A DNA stretch of 64,000 nt from Sedimentibacter sp. zth1 (GTDB taxonomy: Bacteria; Bacillota; Clostridia; Tissierellales; Sedimentibacteraceae). Below are positions 11,583 to 25,672 of the stretch, piece by piece. The notes under the pieces were generated by a model. That model was not told the origin of the DNA and ran no database searches. It worked only from the letters and a program-made list of their open reading frames with translations. Position numbers and translations under genes: made by a program. Every line of letters begins with the position of its first letter. Position 1 is the stretch's first letter. The DNA is taken from the NCBI RefSeq assembly GCF_017352195.1, contig NZ_CP071445.1, positions 1,364,001 to 1,428,000 of the forward strand, read 5' to 3'.

Positions 11583-11658
11583 TGGTGGAGATGAGGAGAG
11601 TCGAACTCCTGACCCCCTGCTTGCAAGGCAGGTGCTCTCCCATCTGAGCTACACCCCC
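11583..11658 (-). tRNA. tRNA-Ala(TGC), in rrnA 16S-23S spacer
   Basis: A 76-nt cloverleaf, loop CTTGCAA, anticodon TGC, acceptor GGGGGTG with two G-U pairs, encoded CCA. It sits between 16S and 23S in rrnA only. The rrnB spacer lacks it. Confidence 0.97.
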
Positions 11659-11810
11659 ACATCAGCAAATCTTTTATCCACTACTCAAATTCTCACTTGA
11701 GTAGCAATGAAACAGCATAAGTTCCTTGTTTCGAACATGCCTTTCTGGCGTTCAAACCAGAAAAGCGACATTGAAACAAAATGTATTACTTTACATTTTG
11801 TTTTCTGTCT

Positions 11811-13329
<1,519 letters not shown>

Positions 13330-13504
13330 ATCTGTTCTCAAGCTTACGCTTGGCATTAACTCTCGTTAATTGTTGTTGTTGTTTTTACTGTTTTTGTTCT
13401 ATTTCTTATACTCTTGCGAGTACTGAAATCAAAGGTTGTTCTTATGCTGTTTTATTGTCTAAGGTTCATTTTTCAATGCTTTGCTGTCTCTCAACAGCTT
13501 TATT

Positions 13505-13533
13505 AGTTTACCATCTCTGTCGAAGTTTGTCAA
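13505..13533 (-). promoter_or_regulatory. rrnA promoter P2
   Basis: On the minus strand: TTGACA, 17 bp, TAAACT, followed by AATAAAGCTGTTG. Identical to the gene-proximal promoter of rrnB. A perfect -35 and ideal spacing indicate a strong sigma-A promoter. Confidence 0.9.
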
Positions 13534-13587
13534 GAACTTTTTTATTTTTTCTTAACGACTTCGTATACTAATTTTTTTTGCTTGATT

Positions 13588-13616
13588 AGCTTATCACAAG
13601 TATTAACTCATGTCAA
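13588..13616 (-). promoter_or_regulatory. rrnA promoter P1
   Basis: On the minus strand: TTGACA, 17 bp, TAAGCT. It starts only 33 bp after the 3' end of tRNA-Phe of the upstream operon, so rrnB transcripts may read into rrnA. Confidence 0.88.
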
Positions 13617-13648
13617 GCAGTTTTTATATTTAATATTGTTGTACTAAA

Positions 13649-13724
13649 TGGTGCCCAAAGGCGGAATCGAACCACCGACACGGGGATTTTCAGTCCCCTG
13701 CTCTACCGACTGAGCTATCTGGGC
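13649..13724 (-). tRNA. tRNA-Phe(GAA), rrnB array
   Basis: A 76-nt copy of the tRNA at 5803, anticodon GAA, encoded CCA. It is the last gene of the rrnB array. Confidence 0.97.
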
Positions 13725-13736
13725 ATAAATATTAGA

Positions 13737-13813
13737 TGGTGGGCCTTCAAGGATTCGAACCTTGGACCTACCGGTTATGAGCCGGGCGCTCTAACCAACT
13801 GAGCTAAAGGCCC
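13737..13813 (-). tRNA. tRNA-Ile2(CAT), rrnB array
   Basis: A 77-nt cloverleaf, loop CTCATAA. Assigned as lysidine-type Ile2 from body similarity, as for the copies at 5884 and 6284. Confidence 0.85.
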
Positions 13814-13844
13814 AAAATATTTTACAATATTTTGGTTTAAACTA

Positions 13845-13921
<77 letters not shown>

Positions 13922-13935
13922 ATAATTTGCATATA

Positions 13936-14012
13936 TGGTCGGGGCGGCAGGATTTGAACCCGCGGCCCTCTGGTCCCAAACCAGATGCGCTACCAAACTG
14001 CGCTACGCCCCG
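13936..14012 (-). tRNA. tRNA-Pro(TGG), rrnB array
   Basis: A 77-nt cloverleaf, anticodon TGG, encoded CCA, same as the rrnA copy. Confidence 0.97.
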
Positions 14013-14026
14013 ACATATTATTTAAT

Positions 14027-14115
14027 TGGCGGAGAGGGTGGGATTCGAACCCACGTGGGCTTGCACCCTAACGGTTTTCAAGACCGCCCCGTTATGACCG
14101 CTTCGGTACCTCTCC
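14027..14115 (-). tRNA. tRNA-Ser(TGA), rrnB array
   Basis: An 89-nt class II tRNA, anticodon TGA, encoded CCA. It differs from the rrnA copy by one base in the variable arm (GCACC versus ACACC on the plus strand). Confidence 0.97.
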
Positions 14116-14119
14116 ATAT

Positions 14120-14195
14120 TGGTGATCCATCCGCGATTCGAACGCGGGACACCCTGATTAAAAGTCAGGTGCTCTGCCGGCTGAGCTAATGGATC
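14120..14195 (-). tRNA. tRNA-Lys(TTT), rrnB array
   Basis: A 76-nt cloverleaf, anticodon TTT, encoded CCA. One D-loop base differs from the rrnA copy (GCCGG versus GCCAG on the plus strand). Confidence 0.97.
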
Positions 14196-14228
14196 ATATA
14201 TTTGATAAATTATATCATACACTAAAGT

Positions 14229-14304
14229 TGGTGACCCATCAGGGATTCGAACCCTGGACACCCTGATTAAGAGTCAGGTGCTCTACCAACTGAGCTAATG
14301 AGTC
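14229..14304 (-). tRNA. tRNA-Lys(CTT)
   Basis: A 76-nt cloverleaf, loop CTCTTAA, anticodon CTT, encoded CCA. It is found only in rrnB. It lies next to tRNA-Lys(TTT) and resembles it closely, as expected for a duplicated and diverged isoacceptor. Confidence 0.97.
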
Positions 14305-14340
14305 AAATAAAAACCTTATGTAACTCAAAAACAAAATTTA

Positions 14341-14417
14341 TGGTGAACCAGAAGGGAGTCGAACCCCCGGCACACGGCTTAGAAGGCCGTTGCTCTATCC
14401 AGCTGAGCTACTGGTCC
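14341..14417 (-). tRNA. tRNA-Arg(TCT), rrnB array
   Basis: A 77-nt cloverleaf, anticodon TCT, encoded CCA, same as the rrnA copy. Confidence 0.97.
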
Positions 14418-14431
14418 ACAATATTTATAAA

Positions 14432-14507
<76 letters not shown>

Positions 14508-14530
14508 ATGTATCTTGTTTTTATTGAAAA

Positions 14531-14607
14531 TGGCGACTTGGATGGGGTTCGAACCCACGACCTCCAGCGTGACAGGCTGGCATTCTAACCAACTGAACTA
14601 CCAAGCC
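14531..14607 (-). tRNA. tRNA-Asp(GTC), rrnB array
   Basis: A 77-nt cloverleaf, anticodon GTC, encoded CCA. Same sequence and spacing as in rrnA. Confidence 0.97.
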
Positions 14608-14626
14608 ACATTCAATTTTGTAAAAA

Positions 14627-14702
14627 TGGTGGAAACAATAGGGCTCGAACCTATGACCCCCTGCTTGTAAGGCAGATGCTCTCCCAACTGAGCTATGCTT
14701 CC
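14627..14702 (-). tRNA. tRNA-Val(TAC), rrnB array
   Basis: A 76-nt cloverleaf, anticodon TAC, encoded CCA. Same sequence and spacing as in rrnA. Confidence 0.97.
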
Positions 14703-14720
14703 ATGTTTTTTATTTTGTAA

Positions 14721-14795
14721 TGGTGACCCTACCGAGACTCGAACTCGGGTTACTTCCGTGAAAGGGAAGTGTCTTAACCGCTTGACCATAGGGCC
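14721..14795 (-). tRNA. tRNA-Glu(TTC), rrnB array
   Basis: A 75-nt cloverleaf, anticodon TTC, encoded CCA. Same sequence as in rrnA. Confidence 0.97.
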
Positions 14796-14816
14796 TTTTA
14801 TTTTGATAATTTATTT

Positions 14817-14893
14817 TGGTAGCGGCGAACGGATTTGAACCGCTGACACTGCGGGTATGAACCGCATGCTCTAGCCAACTGAGCTACGCCGCC
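14817..14893 (-). tRNA. Elongator tRNA-Met(CAT)
   Basis: A 77-nt cloverleaf, loop TTCATAC, acceptor GGCGGCG/CGCCGCT-type, D-arm GTAGCTCAGTTGGCTAGAGC, matching bacterial elongator Met. It is the only elongator Met in the window, inserted between Glu and fMet in rrnB. Confidence 0.95.
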
Positions 14894-14902
14894 AATTTAT
14901 TT

Positions 14903-14978
14903 TGGTAGCGGGGACAGGATTCGAACCTATGACCTTCGGGTTATGAGCCCGACGAGCTTCCAGCTGCTCCACCCCGCG
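14903..14978 (-). tRNA. Initiator tRNA-fMet(CAT), rrnB array
   Basis: A 76-nt copy of the initiator at 7607, with the same C1-U72 mismatch and GGG/CCC anticodon stem. Confidence 0.96.
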
Positions 14979-14994
14979 ACAAATTAATTATAAA

Positions 14995-15083
14995 TGGTAC
15001 CGAAGACCAGACTTGAACTGGTACGTTCTTTAGGGAACGCAGGATTTTAAGTCCTGTGCGTCTGCCAATTCCGCCACTCCGGC
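14995..15083 (-). tRNA. tRNA-Leu(TAA), rrnB array
   Basis: An 89-nt class II tRNA, anticodon TAA, encoded CCA, same as the rrnA copy. Confidence 0.97.
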
Positions 15084-15090
15084 ATATTCA

Positions 15091-15165
15091 TGGCTCCGAG
15101 GGTGGGGCTCGAACCCACGACCTACCGGTTAACAGCCGGTTGCTCCACCATTGAGCTACCTCGGA
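15091..15165 (-). tRNA. tRNA-Asn(GTT), rrnB array
   Basis: A 75-nt cloverleaf, anticodon GTT, encoded CCA. It is the first tRNA after 5S. Confidence 0.97.
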
Positions 15166-15172
15166 ATATCAA

Positions 15173-15288
<116 letters not shown>

Positions 15289-15472
15289 TTAGTATAACTC
15301 GTAATTTAAAAATTACTTCGTTATATTGTATATTAAGTTATCATTAAATTGAAAGTTTGAACTTTCAAAATTGTACAGGAAAAACTTTTCGAGATTTGTC
15401 CGACTGCATCACAAATCTATTTACTCACTTACGTTCGTATAGATTTGGATTTCGCTGGATCTGACCTACCAT

Positions 15473-15491
15473 CCATTTGATTCTCAAATGG
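15473..15491. repeat. 23S-5S spacer hairpin, rrnB orientation (inverted)
   Basis: A 19-nt hairpin with stem CCATTTGA/TCAAATGG and loop TTC. It is the exact reverse complement of the hairpin at 8177-8195 in otherwise matching flanks. Confidence 0.85.
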
Positions 15492-15507
15492 GGTTAGGAT
15501 CATTATT

Positions 15508-20407
<4,900 letters not shown>

Positions 20408-20540
20408 ATCTGTTCTCAAGCTTACGCTTGGCACTAACTCTCGTTAGTTGTTGTTGTTGTTACTGTTTTTTGTTCTATTTCTTATACTCTTGCGAGTACT
20501 GAAATCAAAGGTTGTTCTTATGCTGTTTTATTGTCTAAGG

Positions 20541-20735
20541 TGCGAACAAATTTCGTCAAAAATTTTAAGTCAATTTGCACTTCGCAACGGCGTTAGCCAT
20601 GTTGCGGGTTCTTATAAATTATCTTTTTTAGCACTTTCTGCGTTACTTTCATTTTCCAGTGCTCGTGTATTCTTTATACACTGTGCGCTTCAAATTTCAG
20701 TTGCCTTAAAATTATCTAAAAAATATTAATTTATA
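20541..20735. repeat. 195-bp hairpin-rich insertion in the rrnB leader
   Basis: Alignment by eye with the rrnA leader (13470 region) shows an insertion after TGTCTAAGG. The segment contains the CGCAAC/GTTGCG hairpin at 20583-20606 (shared, inverted, with 7166-7189), an AGCACT/AGTGCT inverted repeat and a GTGTA/TACAC hairpin. No open frame is credible. Confidence 0.75.
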
Positions 20736-20775
20736 TTCATTTTTCAATGCTTTGCTGTCTCTCAACAGCTTTATT

Positions 20776-20804
20776 AGTTTACCATCTCTGTCGAAGTTTG
20801 TCAA
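20776..20804 (-). promoter_or_regulatory. rrnB promoter P1 (16S-proximal)
   Basis: Minus strand: TTGACA, 17 bp, TAAACT, then AATAAAGCTGTTG. Same as rrnA P2. Confidence 0.9.
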
Positions 20805-20867
20805 GAACTTTTTTAAATTATTTATTTTTACATTATAACTTATTTTTCTCTTTTCGACAGCTATAAT

Positions 20868-20896
20868 AGCTTATCATATTTTGTTTTATCTGTCAA
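20868..20896 (-). promoter_or_regulatory. rrnB promoter P2
   Basis: Minus strand: TTGACA, 17 bp, TAAGCT, then ATTATAGCTGTCG. Confidence 0.9.
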
Positions 20897-20950
20897 CACT
20901 TATTTTAATTTTTTATTTAACTGAAATTAATTTTTTTTGACAGCTTTAGT

Positions 20951-20979
20951 AGTATAACAAAAACAGATTATTTTGTCAA
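20951..20979 (-). promoter_or_regulatory. rrnB promoter P3
   Basis: Minus strand: TTGACA, 17 bp, TATACT, then ACTAAAGCTGTCA. Confidence 0.9.
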
Positions 20980-21035
20980 CACTATTTTTAAATAATGTTA
21001 ATTTCTCAAATATATATAATAGTTACGACTTACTT

Positions 21036-21064
21036 AATTTATCATATTTTTATTTGTATGTCAA
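21036..21064 (-). promoter_or_regulatory. rrnB promoter P4 (distal)
   Basis: Minus strand: TTGACA, 17 bp, TAAATT. It lacks the AGCTGT start-site motif of the three nearer promoters. Confidence 0.82.
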
Positions 21065-21131
21065 GGATTTTTAAGTTTTAAAATGAAATAACATGCTTAG
21101 ATTTTATTTAAAAATCCTAACATTATATAAA

Positions 21132-21176
21132 CAAAACGCATACTATTATGAAGAATTTTTTTCATATAGTATGCGC
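21132..21176 (-). terminator. terminator after the GH18 gene
   Basis: Stem GCATACTAT/ATAGTATGC with a 19-nt loop and a TTTTG tail on the minus strand, ten bases after the GH18 stop. It insulates rrnB from the upstream operon. Confidence 0.8.
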
Positions 21177-21185
21177 TTATATATT

Positions 21186-22790
21186 CTATTCTAAACTTTG
21201 CCACATTTCTTCTGTACCAAAATTAAAAGCCCAAACACCTTTTCCTACTAAATTATATTTCTTTACTATTTCCATTCTATTACTAAGAGACGTTTCATCT
21301 TCATTCCATACTCTACACCTAACGCCATCAATCATCTTTTCACCATAGTTTTGACCTGTTGTTACATCATATGATAACTCAATACCTAATTCATCTAGCA
21401 ATTTTTCTGCTGTACTTATTTTAAGAGATGTTGATTTTACAACAAGTGCATCATCTTCCATTGATTCTTCCCATAGTCTCGTATAAAAAGGAACTGCTAA
21501 TATTACCTTTCCATCATTAACACTTTCAAGTAAATTTTCAACACCATATTCAATCCATGGTATTGAACCAACTGAACCAGATACTCCACTTACATTTTGA
21601 TCGTATGCCATTAGTACCACATAATCTGAATATTCTCCTATTGCTTTTCTATCTAAAAACATCGACCAAGTTTCAGAACTTGAAAGTACCGCAACATCTA
21701 CAGATAATGTAATCTTTTCAGTTAAGCACTTGCAATACAGTTCTTTTATAAAAGCACTATATACATCTTTGTCTTTTAGATATACATTTTCGAAATCGAT
21801 ATTTATACCATTATATCCTTTTTCTTTTGTTATCTGTATTACTTTATCAACAATTTTACTTCTTTTATATGCATTGTTTAATAACTTACTTGTAAGTTCT
21901 TTATCGAAGTTATTATTAAATGTTGCCCACAGTTTTTTCCCTGTACTTTGTACATAACTTGTATATTCAACATTTGAATAATCTAAAAAGTAGTCTTCAT
22001 TATCAACTAACTCATACCATGTTGGTGCCAATACATCTATAACTTGTGGAATATCAAATTCCACAAAATTACTTATTTTTTTATTTACCAAATCCCAAGA
22101 CATAGTAATGCTTTCTTTTCTATGTGGTTTTGTGTATGTTGTTTCTTCAATAGTAATATATGGTACAATGTTTTTCTTTAATACATACCCTATATTTCCA
22201 TTAGTATTTCTGCATAATAACATATTTGATATTTGCTTATCATATATATAGAATATATCATTTCTTTTAATAGTATATTCTTCTGAATTATCAGAGCTTG
22301 TCCAAAATTTCAGCGATGTTTTAATTTTAGCTCTATATTGTTTTTCAATATTACTTATTATAATATTCTTTGAATTGTTATCAACAAACATGCTATTTAT
22401 TAAGTTGTTTTTCAAGAAAGTAGCATTAAGATATAATGTATCGTTAAAAACCTTCAACACATCCTCAGTTAAATATAAACAATCTATATATGTTGCATTG
22501 TCATTATTATAACTAATAGTAATATTATTATAATTTTTAAATATTGATAACTTGTTATAATCCTTGTCCCAATGTAAATCAAGTAAATCATTTGCTTTAA
22601 TGCAATCCATAGATATATACATTTTGTCATCACTTAATAGTAAATCATCATAATTATATATTCCATTTTCAATATATAGGTTTGCTTGTTGTATAATTTC
22701 ATTGTCATTTATAGAATTTATTATAAAAACTACTCCTAGAATTATTAGAATACTCAATACTATTAAAATAAATATCTTTGATTTTCTCAT
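21186..22790 (-). CDS. Membrane-anchored glycoside hydrolase family 18 protein (SleL/YaaH-like)
   Basis: A 534-residue protein with an N-terminal anchor or signal segment (residues 5-26, hydrophobic), a mixed region to about residue 215 that may include an SH3-like wall-binding part (IKTSLKFWTSS to YVLKKNIVPY), and a C-terminal GH18 barrel. The catalytic strand reads GYNGINIDFENV: the proton-donor Glu (about residue 334) and the preceding Asp are kept, while the first Asp of DxxDxDxE is Asn. Related Firmicute proteins (YaaH, YvbX, SleL) act on peptidoglycan or spore cortex. It follows the TPR gene by 24 bp and ends the operon. A good ribosome binding site (GAGAAGGTG) supports the start. Substrate is inferred, not shown. 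Confidence 0.85.
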   Translation of the reverse strand: MRKSKIFILIVLSILIILGVVFIINSINDNEIIQQANLYIENGIYNYDDLLLSDDKMYISMDCIKANDLLDLHWDKDYNKLSIFKNYNNITISYNNDNATYIDCLYLTEDVLKVFNDTLYLNATFLKNNLINSMFVDNNSKNIIISNIEKQYRAKIKTSLKFWTSSDNSEEYTIKRNDIFYIYDKQISNMLLCRNTNGNIGYVLKKNIVPYITIEETTYTKPHRKESITMSWDLVNKKISNFVEFDIPQVIDVLAPTWYELVDNEDYFLDYSNVEYTSYVQSTGKKLWATFNNNFDKELTSKLLNNAYKRSKIVDKVIQITKEKGYNGINIDFENVYLKDKDVYSAFIKELYCKCLTEKITLSVDVAVLSSSETWSMFLDRKAIGEYSDYVVLMAYDQNVSGVSGSVGSIPWIEYGVENLLESVNDGKVILAVPFYTRLWEESMEDDALVVKSTSLKISTAEKLLDELGIELSYDVTTGQNYGEKMIDGVRCRVWNEDETSLSNRMEIVKKYNLVGKGVWAFNFGTEEMWQSLE

Positions 22791-22814
22791 AAAACACCTT
22801 CTCTCAAATATTTA

Positions 22815-23942
22815 CTATTGTATCATTTTCTTTAATTCTAAAGCTACTTCATCTTTTGAGTTGATTTTAAGTGCATGTTCTATATCTTTTTTTGCTTTAT
22901 CTTTCTCTCCATTATATATATATGCAGCTGCCCTATTGCATAGGAATTCACCATTTTTTGGTTCTAATGCAAGAGCGGCTGTAAAGGCTTCTTCAGCACC
23001 CTTATATTTTTCTAAGCACATTCTACAAAGTCCTAATTCATTAAGTGCGTGTATTTGTCCTTCATTTAGTTGTAAAACATTTTCAAAGTATCGTTGAGCT
23101 ATTTCATATTCTTCCAAGCTTCTATATGCAAGACCTATAAAAAATAATAAATTCCACCAATTATTATAAACCTTCACTATAGGTAGTAATATATCAAGTC
23201 CTCTTTGTGGTTCTCCATCTAAAACATAGTTATAGCCCGTTTCATATTGAACATATACCTCTAGATTCTCTAATTCTTCTCTAACTTCTTCAATTCTATT
23301 AGAATCATCATCATACTCTAATTGTTTTTCCCAATATAATTTAGCTTTTAAATAATGTTGATTAGTCTTATAATAAAATCCTAATTTATAATAAGAAAGA
23401 GCAAACTTATTATTATAATCTAATGATTTTTCAAAATATTTCAATGATTCACTCATATAATAGTTTGCACCATCTAATTCTTTATTTAATAAATAAACTG
23501 ATTTACGTTCTAAGCATGAAGCATAGACAAAGCAATTCTTATCATTTTCATTAATATTTATTAAAAATTTTCCATATACAACTACATCATCAACCTTTTT
23601 ATCATCAAATTGATTTATGCAATATATAACATAAGGTTCTATTTCAAAATTTAATGTTTTCAATATATTTAAATAAACTTCTTTATACTCAAATTCAAAG
23701 TTTGTACCTAATAAAAATATTATACCATCAACTATATTGTTAAGCATTACTCCATCATACTCGTCTTGTTTTTGTATATCCTCAATCAACGAGTTTATTC
23801 TTATAGGCACAGGTAGTTCCTTATCTGTTGTGTAAGAATTTTTACCAAGGGTAATTTTAGCACCTTTTTTTAATGTTATAAATGATATATCATCTTTTTT
23901 TCTATCAAAGAAATCTATAAAATATTTTTCGGATTTTTTCAT
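22815..23942 (-). CDS. Tetratricopeptide repeat protein
   Basis: A 375-residue soluble protein. The C-terminal two thirds consist of TPR units, for example YYLGF-type units at ALSYYKLGFYYKTNQHYLKA, LLFFIGLAYRSLEEYEIAQRYF, IHALNELGLCRMCLEKYKGA and GEFLCNRAAAYIYNGEKDKA. The N-terminal 130 residues have no repeat and start with a lysine-rich segment. TPR arrays mediate protein binding, so it may be the partner or scaffold of the neighbouring radical SAM enzyme. Its ATG overlaps the radical SAM stop by one base (TAATG), which implies translational coupling. No signal peptide is visible. Confidence 0.85.
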   Translation of the reverse strand: MKKSEKYFIDFFDRKKDDISFITLKKGAKITLGKNSYTTDKELPVPIRINSLIEDIQKQDEYDGVMLNNIVDGIIFLLGTNFEFEYKEVYLNILKTLNFEIEPYVIYCINQFDDKKVDDVVVYGKFLININENDKNCFVYASCLERKSVYLLNKELDGANYYMSESLKYFEKSLDYNNKFALSYYKLGFYYKTNQHYLKAKLYWEKQLEYDDDSNRIEEVREELENLEVYVQYETGYNYVLDGEPQRGLDILLPIVKVYNNWWNLLFFIGLAYRSLEEYEIAQRYFENVLQLNEGQIHALNELGLCRMCLEKYKGAEEAFTAALALEPKNGEFLCNRAAAYIYNGEKDKAKKDIEHALKINSKDEVALELKKMIQ

Positions 23943-25672
23943 TAGTTTTCCTCTCTTTTACTCTCTAAAATTTTATTTGCAAATTCGGTTATATCGTACG
24001 TTTTACATCTTTCAAATATATTATCTTTGTCTTTATACACGAATAAAATGATATTCTCTGCAATTTTAAGTATTCTAAAGTTATTCAATATCTTAGTTGT
24101 ATTATCTGTAATATTAAAATACTTTTCTCTGAATTGTTTGTTTTTTGCTATTTCTCTTTTCAGCGGTCTTAAGTCTTCTTCTAATCTATTGTCAAATATA
24201 TTAATTAATTCTTCTCTATGGTTACTACAAACAAAATCAATTAATAAATTATTAACTAATTTATCTGTTAGCTTATTTTCATGTTTGATAAAATTATATA
24301 AAATTTCATATAGCTTTTTTCTATTGTGTGATGCTTTGTATAAATTGTTTTCTTTCCAATAATGTCTAAATTCATCATAAAAGCAAAATGCATCATTATT
24401 ATAAAAATCTTTAATGATAAACTCTAATGATAAATCAAAATATTTTTCATTATAATATTTATCTAGAAGTTCTTCTATATTTTTTAATCTAAGTATTTCT
24501 TCATAACTAAGGTACTTGTTTTTAATTATTTCATAAGGTGCCTTTATGTTATATTTAATATCGTGTTTTTCAATATCAGCATATATCTTTGTACCTCTTA
24601 AAACTTTTAAAAATCCTAATTGCAATTTTTCTGCATATAAATTATGAATTCTATTAAATGAAATTGTAAATGAATTATAGTCTTCATAAGGTAATCCAGC
24701 AATTAAATCTAAATGCATATGCATATTGTTATTTGTTTTTATTCCATCTACTACATGTATTAACTTATCTATATTAGTTTTTCTATTTATCTCATCTAAA
24801 GTATTTTCATTTAAACTTTGTACACCTATTTCTAATTGAAACATGTTTGTTGGCATTGTCCCTAAGAACTCTAAAAATTCATCATTAATTATATCTGCAG
24901 TAATTTCAAAATGTATCGATGAATTATTTTTATTGTTATCCTTAATAAATTTCATAATTTCCATTGCTCTTTTATAATCAGCATTGAAAGTTCTATCAAC
25001 AAATTTAATTTGTCTAGCTTTTGCATTTAATATATATAATAAGTCACTTTTAACCCTATCCATAGAAAAAACTCTAACAGATTTATCTATAGATGACATA
25101 CAGAAACTACATCTAAATGGGCATCCTCTTGATGATTCATAATAAACAATTTTATCCTCGTATGTTTCATCGCTATTATATGGTGATATTAAAGCGTCTA
25201 AATTTGTTAACATTTCCCTAGGTTTATTAACAATTATTTGATTACTTTTTCTAAATGCTAAACCTTTTACCGTTGAAAAGTCCTTTTTAGCCTCATAAAC
25301 GTTTAAAAAATCGTGAAAACTAATTTCACCTTCTCCGTATATTACGAAGTCAATAAGATTATTTTCCTTCATTTGCTTTTCAACCTCAAAAGATATTTCA
25401 GGTCCACCTAATAAAATTTTAAGTTCTGGTTTTGCAGTTTTTAATATATAAACTATTTGATTTACATATTCAATATTCCATATATAACATGAAAAACAAA
25501 TTAAGCTTGAATGTGTGTTTATAATTTCATCTGTGATATATTCTATTTTTTGATTAATAGTAAACTCTTTTATATCAATATCGAAATCACTTTTACAATA
25601 GTTTTTTATATATCTTAATGCAAGATTTGAATGTATAAATTTAGAGTCTATTGACACTAACAATGTTTTCAT
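23942..25672 (-). CDS. B12-binding-domain radical SAM protein (DUF4080 type)
   Basis: A 576-residue protein with an N-terminal cobalamin-binding Rossmann-like domain (about 1-140; LLVSIDSKFIHSNLALR, LLGGPEISFE, YGEGE) and a central radical SAM barrel with the cluster motif CPFRCSFC (the CxxxCxxC triad, about residues 179-186). The C-terminal third matches the DUF4080 extension. No DxHxxG motif is seen, so cobalamin, if bound, would be base-off. Such enzymes methylate or rearrange unactivated carbons, but DUF4080 substrates are unknown. Coupled by ATGA overlap to the unknown gene upstream and by TAATG to the TPR gene downstream, so all three should be made together. Confidence 0.88.
   Translation of the reverse strand: MKTLLVSIDSKFIHSNLALRYIKNYCKSDFDIDIKEFTINQKIEYITDEIINTHSSLICFSCYIWNIEYVNQIVYILKTAKPELKILLGGPEISFEVEKQMKENNLIDFVIYGEGEISFHDFLNVYEAKKDFSTVKGLAFRKSNQIIVNKPREMLTNLDALISPYNSDETYEDKIVYYESSRGCPFRCSFCMSSIDKSVRVFSMDRVKSDLLYILNAKARQIKFVDRTFNADYKRAMEIMKFIKDNNKNNSSIHFEITADIINDEFLEFLGTMPTNMFQLEIGVQSLNENTLDEINRKTNIDKLIHVVDGIKTNNNMHMHLDLIAGLPYEDYNSFTISFNRIHNLYAEKLQLGFLKVLRGTKIYADIEKHDIKYNIKAPYEIIKNKYLSYEEILRLKNIEELLDKYYNEKYFDLSLEFIIKDFYNNDAFCFYDEFRHYWKENNLYKASHNRKKLYEILYNFIKHENKLTDKLVNNLLIDFVCSNHREELINIFDNRLEEDLRPLKREIAKNKQFREKYFNITDNTTKILNNFRILKIAENIILFVYKDKDNIFERCKTYDITEFANKILESKREEN

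Larger units (their letters stand above)
13330..13648 (-). promoter_or_regulatory. rrnA leader and promoter region
   Basis: A 319-bp gene-free stretch between tRNA-Phe of rrnB and 16S of rrnA. It holds two consensus promoters (listed separately) followed by a transcribed leader with hairpins such as AGCTTACGCTTGGC and ACTCTTGCGAGT (plus-strand reading). The leader is nearly identical to that of rrnB apart from an insertion there. Confidence 0.85.
20408..21131 (-). promoter_or_regulatory. rrnB leader and promoter region
   Basis: A 724-bp gene-free stretch. The 16S-proximal part matches the rrnA leader. It is interrupted by a 195-bp hairpin-rich segment (20541-20735). Upstream, four consensus promoters are spaced at about 90 bp. 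The far end up to the GH18 terminator is AT-rich with no feature seen. Confidence 0.85.
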
